From JAJDAT01 sp964344185 (lineage in GTDB: Bacteria > Nitrospinota > Nitrospinia > Nitrospinales > JAJDAT01), in NCBI GenBank assembly GCA_964344185.1, contig CAYFMN010000023.1, positions 11,514-75,513 on the forward strand: a stretch of DNA of 64,000 bases, in the 5' to 3' direction. Both the position numbers and the translations under genes were made by a program. Within the stretch, counting starts at the first letter, position 1. The number at the start of each line of letters is the position of its first letter. A model generated the notes under the pieces. That model worked only from the letters and a program-made list of their open reading frames with translations, was not told where the DNA came from and did not search any database. This document shows, piece by piece, positions 53,063 to 62,000 of the stretch.

Positions 53063-56000
53063 ATGACTGGTTTGTTATACACATCACAAAAAAAGTTCCC
53101 GAAACCGAATACAAAGGTGTTTTTACTTCGGTTATGGGTTGGCTTTTTAGTGTATTTGATTGGCGGCTGGCCTACGTTAGTATACGCGCTTCCTCAAGAC
53201 GGTCAAATTGTAGCGGGGAAAGGCAATATTCAACAGCCCTCTTCGACCAACATGGTCGTTAATCAGTCTTCCGAAAAACTTATTACTAATTGGAAAAGCT
53301 TTGGCATTAGCAACCAGGAGTCCGTTCAATTCAACCAGCCCGGTTCAAACTCTGTCGCTTTAAACCGAGTTCTAGGACCAAACCCCAGCGAAATCCTTGG
53401 AAAACTATCCGCTAATGGCCAGGTTTTCCTGACAAACCCTTCCGGAATTATTTTTGGCCAAAACGCCAAAGTCAATGTCGGCGGTTTGATGGCCACTACG
53501 CTTGGTATTTCAAACCAAGACTTTTTAAACGGCAACTATAAATTCACTCAAGACCCAAGTAAAGCCCTGGCTTCTATAATTAATAAAGGACAAATCCAGT
53601 CTTCTGGTTATGTGGGACTCTTGGCTCCTAACGTAGAAAATCATGGGACCATTATTGCGAATGCCGGTTCTGTTGCAATGGGATCAGGTAACGCCGCTTC
53701 TTTAGATTTTAATGGCGATGGTCTCATCAATTTTGCCATCACGGAACCTGTCGAAGGCGAAGTGTTGGATGAAGAAGGTAACGTTGTAGAACATCGAGTT
53801 TTAAACACCGGAAAAATACAATCTGGTTATGTAGCCCTCACCGCAAAGAACGCTAGCGATGTCGTTAAAAACGTAGTCAATAACACTGGCGTTATAGAAG
53901 CCTATGCAGCCGTAGAAAAGGATGGAGAAATTTACTTAATGGGCGAAGGCGGCGAGGTTTCGGTTTCCGGTACATTGGATGCCTCTGGTAAAAACGCGGG
54001 AGAAAAAGGCGGAACAATACATATATTAGGCGACGAAGTCGAACTTGACAACGCCACAATCGACGCTTCCGGCGAGGCTGGCGGCGGTACGGTTTTAGTG
54101 GGCGGCGACTATCAAGGAAAAGGTTCCATAAAAACGGCTAATAACACCCAAGTTAGCGAAGATACGGTAATCAATGCAGACGCTGTCAATCAAGGCGATG
54201 GCGGTAAGATAATCATCTGGTCTGAAAACTCAACCGTCACTAAAGGAATATTGACCGCACGCGGCGGCGCAGTAAACGGAGACGGCGGACTGATCGAAAC
54301 TTCAGGAAAAAACAAACTCGTCGTAACTAAAGCGGCGGACGTTTCAGCGAAAAACGGTTTGGCGGGAACTTGGTTATTAGACCCTCGAAATATAGAAATC
54401 ACCAACGTCACGAGCGGGGTCGATCAAAATGGCGGCGAGTTTACTCCAAATTCCGACGACTCTACCGTCGACGTCGCTTTAATCAACCAAGCTCTAAATA
54501 ATGGAACAAGCGTTGTCATCACAACCAGTAGCGACGGCGACCAGGAAGGCAACATAACCGTCACTTCCGCCATTTTAAAATCTTCAGGCGGCGATACTTC
54601 TCTAACATTAAACGCCGCTGGAAAAATAATAGTAAATAATACGATCACTTCCAGCAATGGAAAATTAGACGTTAATCTAGTTGCCAAGTCAGACATCGAC
54701 ATCAACTCCGCGATTACCACTAACGGCGGAAATTTCATTGCCAATAGTCAAGGTCAAGGCGGTGTTGCCCCGCACATTTGCGGAGTTGCTCCATCGATTA
54801 ACCATGTTTCAGGAGCCCCAACTCAAGCCAATTCCACAAAAATTACAATTGGAGCCGACATCAATACAAACGGCGGCGATGTCACTCTTGGTGATGCTAA
54901 TGGAACACAGACTGTCGCCCTACTTGGCGCTGGAATCATTGAAACGGCTCAAAAGAAATCAAACGTAATATTTGACGGCGGTTCGATCAATCAGGCAAAA
55001 GACTTAAACATCAATGCCGACATTAGAATAGAACAAACCCAAAACATAACCCTTGCGGCAACAAACGATATAAACTTTAAAGGATCGGTTTTAATTGATC
55101 CAGACGCCCCTGCTCTTACTTCCGCTAACCTCATTATAAATGCAGATAGCGACGCCGATGGCTCCGGCGATCTGATAGTTCTTGAAGAATCCACAATTGA
55201 TCCCGGCGGTACGGTGACCATTACCGCTAACGACATCGATTTACAAGGAAAGATTAACGCATCCACCACCATCTTAGTTTCAGATAACGGCACAATTGGT
55301 TTAGGTAACGCCGCAGGCAACATGACCTTATCCGACGCCGAACTAAACAGGATCACGGGTCTATCGTTAACAATCGGTTCTTTCAACAACGGCAATATCG
55401 TTGTAGAAGGGATCACTCTTACCTCTGGCTCTACCGTAACTTTAAATTCCGGCGGCAGTATTACTTTCCAAAATACCGATTCTAACTTCAGCGCTTTGAC
55501 GGTGAACGCTAACGTTGACATTAACGTCAATCACATCATCAACGTTTCGGGAGATTTTGTAGCGACAGCCGATCAGGATAACAACGGAGCCGGTAATTTT
55601 ACATTAGCTTCTGGATTCACTTTAGTTGCCGTAAATAGCCTGACAGTCAATGCAGTCAACATTTTTCAAAACGGTAACTTCAGCACAGGCGGTACTCTAA
55701 CGCTAAACGGAAACGTAGTCGTGTCGGGAGCAGTTAGTCTCACCGCCGCTGATGGAATAATCATCACCAACGATCTCGTTAATAACGGAACGATTACTAT
55801 CGACGCCGACAGCGATAGAGACGGAACAGGCGATTTTACTCTAAACTCCGGTATTCAAATCGTCTCCAATAATAATGATATTTCAATTACCGCTAACGAC
55901 TTCATTATTAACGGAACCATCGACAGCGGCAGCGGTACATTGAGTCTATTATCTTCCGTTGACGGCGCCACGATAGGAATTGGCGACGGAGCTGGAGATA

Positions 56001-59000
56001 TCTCAATCACCAGAACCGAATTACAAAATATTACTGCGGCGAATTTAATTATTGGCGGTTCAAATAACGGAAACATTACAGTTGATGGCGTTACTTCTGC
56101 CCAAAGCAATAACATTAATTCCCTTGCACTCAAAGCTATCGCAGATGGAAGTTCAGTCAACTTCACAAATGCCGCTTCAACATTTAAAGCCCTATCCGTT
56201 CAAGCGGGCAACGGTATTACCGTTGATGCAGCTCTAACAACAAATGGCGACCTTTCTTTAGAAGCAAGCAATGCTGATATAACTCTGAATCAAGATATTT
56301 CTACAAATGGCGGTAATTTCTTTGCCGATGCAGGAGCTGAATTTAATAACAACCCGATAATTCATGTCTCGGGCGTTGCTATTACAAACCAACATATCTC
56401 CGGTTCCGGAGGACAATCGCTTTCTTCCAACAAGTCTACTATTTTCATTAACGCCGATATCAATACAAGTGGCGGCGATATCACTTTAGGAAGGGCTATT
56501 CAAGAAACTAAATCTTTAATAGGTTTTGGCTCTATCACAACCTCAAGTTTATCTTCCAAAGTAGTTTTTGGAGATCTAGCCGGAGGCGCGAACGATACGT
56601 TAACAACTGGTTCTGGAATTGGAACCGGAACTCTTAACTTTAATGCTTTTCTGGATTTAATTGGCAAGGGCGTTAACACCCTAACCTTAGGCGCGCATCA
56701 AAATGTTAACTTCAACGGACAAATTCTGCTCGGGGATACAGACCAACTTGATCTCATTATCATTGCCGATAGCGATAACAACGGTACAAGCGACTTAGTT
56801 GTTGGAGAAGGAGCATCCTTAATAACAAACGGCGGTTCCATAAATATTACCGCTAAAGACATCGATCTATTAGGGGAAATCGACTCTGGCAATGGCGACA
56901 TCAGTATCATCGTTTCTACTAACGGTTCAATAGGACTAGGTAACGCAACGGGAACTCTAACATTAGACAACGCCGAATTGTCCAAACTAAAAGGCCACGC
57001 CTTGACTCTAGGAAATAGCTCTGGCGGAGATATCGTCGTTCAAGGCATTGACGCTGATCTAATTTCTACGGTCACGCTAATTAGTGGCGGTGATATCGCG
57101 TTTGATAGCGAACCGTCAACATTCATTAACCTCAACATCAATTCCGATGGAAACATAGCTATTAATCGCGATTTAACAATCCAGGGAAATTTGGTTGCCG
57201 TCGCCGATGCCGATAACAGTGGCACAGGCGATTTTACTCTTGAGCTTGGAAACTCTATAGAATCGGCTGGCGATATAAACATCACCGCAATAACGATTGT
57301 CCAAAACGGCGATCTTACAAGCGGCGGCGCGTTAACCTTAGATGGTGACGTTCAGGTAACTGAAACCACCACAGGCCAAGCCACAATCATTGCCGCGAAC
57401 GGCGTTACCATTTCTGAAAATATTATCCAAAACCAAAATATTTTTATAAACGCCGATTCGGACAACGATAATATCGGCGACTTCGTATTAAACTCGGGAA
57501 TTCGGATAATATCTAACGATAACGATATTACGATTATTGCCGCAGGATTTGTCATTGACGGAACCATCGACAGCGGTTCGGGAACCACAACTCTGCAATA
57601 CCATGCCGATGGAACAATTCGCGTAGGCCATCAGGATGAACTTGTTATTACAAATCCTGCCGATCCTAATTTTGTTCCAGAGTCATCTTTTAAAGGAATC
57701 GCCGGCTCAGAATTGGCCAATATTACAGCCAATAAATTAGAAATAAATACTAATTTTACGGGCTTTGTCTTAAACGACATTAAAGCTTCAGACACTCAAA
57801 ATATCGATACGTTCTCCATTACCGGCCCTGGCGGCGTTTTCATACAAGGCGATAGCGTCAATTTTAATTCACTTGAAATTGACACCAACCATCAAATAGC
57901 AATCTCCACCCAAGTAGTGGCTACTGGAGATATTTCTATAAAAACTGAAAAGCGCCCATCCACTCAATATGGAAATATCGATCTCTTTTCGGGAGGCATC
58001 CGGTCCATATACGGAAATATTAATTTAGAAATGGTTGATATTAGAATTGAAACCGCATTTATTGAAGCTGTCAACGGCACGATTTCAATCCAATCTTCAG
58101 AAAATGGAACCATTGCTATAGGCGCCGCAAGCGGTGATTTAAAAATAGATAATAACGAACTTCTACAATTTACTGCTCAGAGTTTAACACTTGGCAGAAA
58201 CGCAGGAGATTCTATTTTCGTCGAAGGCGTTTCTTCAAGTTCCAGCAACGGTATAGGAGTGGTTAACTTAATCAGCGGTCAAGATATAAACTTCCAAAAT
58301 GCGGAGTCCACTTTTAATTCGTTAACGGCAACCGCAAACGGCAATATCAATGTAAATGCCAATTTGACAATAGACAACGGTGATTTTAATGGAACGGCGG
58401 ATGCGGATAATAATAACGTGGGCGATTTTACAGTTACGGGAGCATCCACTCTCTTCGCCTCAAACGATGTAACGATCATCGCGGAAAACATACTAGCCAA
58501 TGGCGATATTGCGGCGGGAGGACAACTTTCGCTAAATGGAGTAATAACAACTTCCGGAGCAATTAATTTATCGGCAATCGATGGAATAACCATTTCCGAT
58601 AACATTATTAATTATGGAATTATCACTATCAACGCCGATTCCAACAACGATGGGAACGGTACTTTTACTTTAAATTCCGGAATCCAAATCGATTCCATTG
58701 GTAAACGTATTACCATAACCGCAAATGATTTTATTATAAATGGAACCATAAATAGCGGTTCGGCTCAAACTATTCTTCAACTGACCCAACAAGGTAATGT
58801 CGGAATTGGAAACGCTTCTGGCAACGCAACTATTTCGGGAGCAGAACTTCAAAACATAACGGCGTCGAACTTGACCATCGACAGTAACGGCGGCAATATC
58901 AGCGTCGACGGCATAACGGCAGCTAATAGCGGTAATATTGGACGGCTTACCTTGAAGTCCATCGGCACGGCTGGGGCGATCACGTTTAACAACGCCAATA

Positions 59001-62000
59001 CGTTTAATTCCATAACCATCGATACAACCGGCGAGGTTAATATTAACGCTAACTTAATGTTAACCTCCGGCGACTCTACAATAAATTCCGACATAGACGC
59101 TAATGAATCGGGAACCTTTACCGTAGCGTCTGGAGCCACAATCAATACAAACAATAACGACTTAGCTATCTCTACTCGCGAATTCGTTTTGGATGGCAAT
59201 ATCAATGTTGGCGATGGAACGCTCGTCATGACTCCAAGCCAAATTAACGTAACATTTGTGCTTGGCGATTTAAGCGCTGGTTACAATATTGGTATCGATA
59301 ATGACGAGTTACGCAGAATCTCCGCCGATACGTTTTCATTAGTTACGGGCGAAGGGTCAACAATCCATAACATTTATTCCGGAGATACCGCAAACATTAA
59401 TAACCTAGTTTTTATCGCCACCAACGAGCTCAGCGACATGAGCGTTGGAAATTCAGTTATTGATTCTAACCTTTCTATCAGCGTTAATAAACAAGTTTTT
59501 ATTAATTTTGACTTAACCGCAAAAAGTATTGAGATTAACGCCGACGCAGACGGCGATGGCAACGGGAACATAAGGCATGAACATAACCGAACAATCACCT
59601 CAACGGACGGCGATATCACTTTAACCGGCAACGACTTGGTAATGACAAACGGATCGTTTATTAACGCCGCTGGAGACGTAAAGATAGCAAGTAGTTCGAA
59701 CTTGGGATCTACGATAGTAGGCAACCTTTATAGCCCTCAAACTATTTATGACATGTTTGTTTCCCAGTCTGAACTTGGAAATATTTCAGCTCAAAATTTA
59801 ATCTTTGAAGGTTTGGATATTTTAATCAATGGCGTCAATTTGAGCGATACCGCCGGTATAGCCAACACTGTAAAATTTCAAGGCGTTGATAAAGGAAACA
59901 TACAAGGGCGAGTTAAGTTTTATCATAATGCTTCGTCATTTAAGAATCTCGAAGCCGCGGCAAAACTCTTTGTTCAAGTTGCAACCGATATAACAACAAC
60001 CGAAAACCTTTCATTCAATGCCGATAATATATCCATAATTCCAGGAACTGCAATTAATCCTGGCGGCTCTCCTACCACAAGCATTTCTACCGGTGGTCAA
60101 GCAACATTCGAAGCAAAGTTGTTTGAATTTATTATGAATTCCGGCGCCAGCATTAACACTAATGGTAATACTTTAGATATTACCGCCCGAGACATTTACT
60201 TAAATGGAACGCTGAATAGTGGAACCGGAGATACAATCATTCGAAGCAATAACAATGGTTTGATTTTCCTAGGCGATGCGGCAGGAAATGTGTTTACCGA
60301 TACAATTGGTTTAAATTTAAGTCGCAGTGAACTCCAAAATATAACGGCTCAAAACCTTGTTTTCGGAGATAGCGATACCACGGGAATTACTCTAGAAAAC
60401 CTTCATATAGAAGACACGGCTAACATCGCCGACACTGTCACATTAAATGCATTAGCGGATACTGGCTCAATTAATTTTAATGGCTTAAATAATCAAAACG
60501 ATGGGGCGGCTAACTCTTTAAAAAGTATTATTGCCAATGCCAATAACGGAATCGTTTTCAATAGTCAATTGGTAACAACTGTGGGCGATATTATCTTAGA
60601 CGGCGATTTCAACCGAACCGTTGACGGCGCCGATGGAATTTTAATTTTACCTACTGATCCAGAAAACTCAAATTCCCTTTACAGAATGCGTTCTGCGGGA
60701 GATGTTGTTTTAAAAGCAAAAAATGGAGGCATTAACGTAACATCAGGCGAAATTACAATTTCTACAGAAGACGACATTATCGTTCATGATGATTTTACCG
60801 GAACAAACGATATCACCTTCTACGCTAGTAGTGGTTCTCCTTTAAACGATGGGGATTTCATATTGCATGATGGAGCCACTGTTTCCACAGTCGGAAATCC
60901 CATCCATATAGTAGCCAAAAAAGTCTTTCTTAATAATGGTTCTTTAAATATTGGAACACCAACATCAAATGCTTCTGTGAGAATAATAATTCTAGACGAC
61001 GGAACAGTTGGAGTGGGAGATGCGGCCGGAGACATTACTTTTACCAGAGCTCAATTACAGAATATATCCGGATATGGATTACGGATTCAGGCGAACGGTC
61101 TCATTAAAATCGATAATGTACAAACTCAAGATATCCAAGGCCTAGTAGACAATACTTTTCTTGGCTCTCAAGGCGTCACTCTTTCTGGAGGAGCCTCGGC
61201 TTTCCGAAGTTTAACTTTAGGCGGCCCTGACATCAATGTAGAAACAGACGTTACAACGATGGGAAGGTTTAACGCGACATCTTCAAACCAAACTAACTTT
61301 TCTGCAGGAGTGACGATTTCCGCAACTGGAGACGTAGAAGTTGGCGGAAAAATTATAAACCATAACGGTTTTGTAATTGCCGGAGGCGATCTACGGTTTA
61401 GGTCGGAAGATGGAATAAATATTCAAGGCGATATCCAAGCTAATGGAGATGTTAGGATATTAGGAAATGGGAACAATAGCTATAACACGGGTCCCGGAAT
61501 AATTAATATAAGTTCGGGTGTTTCCATAACTTCAGTTGGTAGCTACATTACTTTGGAAACGTCATCGGGCCCAATCAACACCCTTGGCCTTGCAACCTTT
61601 AATGCCGCTACCAACATTAATATCTATGACAACTTAAACGCACAAGGCGATCTAGTTTTTAACGCCGATTCTAACAACAATGGAACTGGGGGTTTCACTT
61701 TACATACAGGTGTAATATTAGACTCCACAAATGACATTACAATTCAAGCTGCAAATATAACAACAGAGATTGACGCCTTAATTAAAGGTAACGTTTTAAC
61801 AACCACCACCATTACCGGAATGGATGTAAATACCAAAGTTAACGCCTTAAACTTCACTAACACTGGAACCGGAGACGTTATTGTCGATAATCAAGGCGGT
61901 ATTGTGGTTACCGGAACGAACCCTGGCGGTTTGGTCGATATCACAACGCATAGTCCGTTAACCGTTGGAGCGGCGGGCATTTCCGCAGGTCAACATATAA

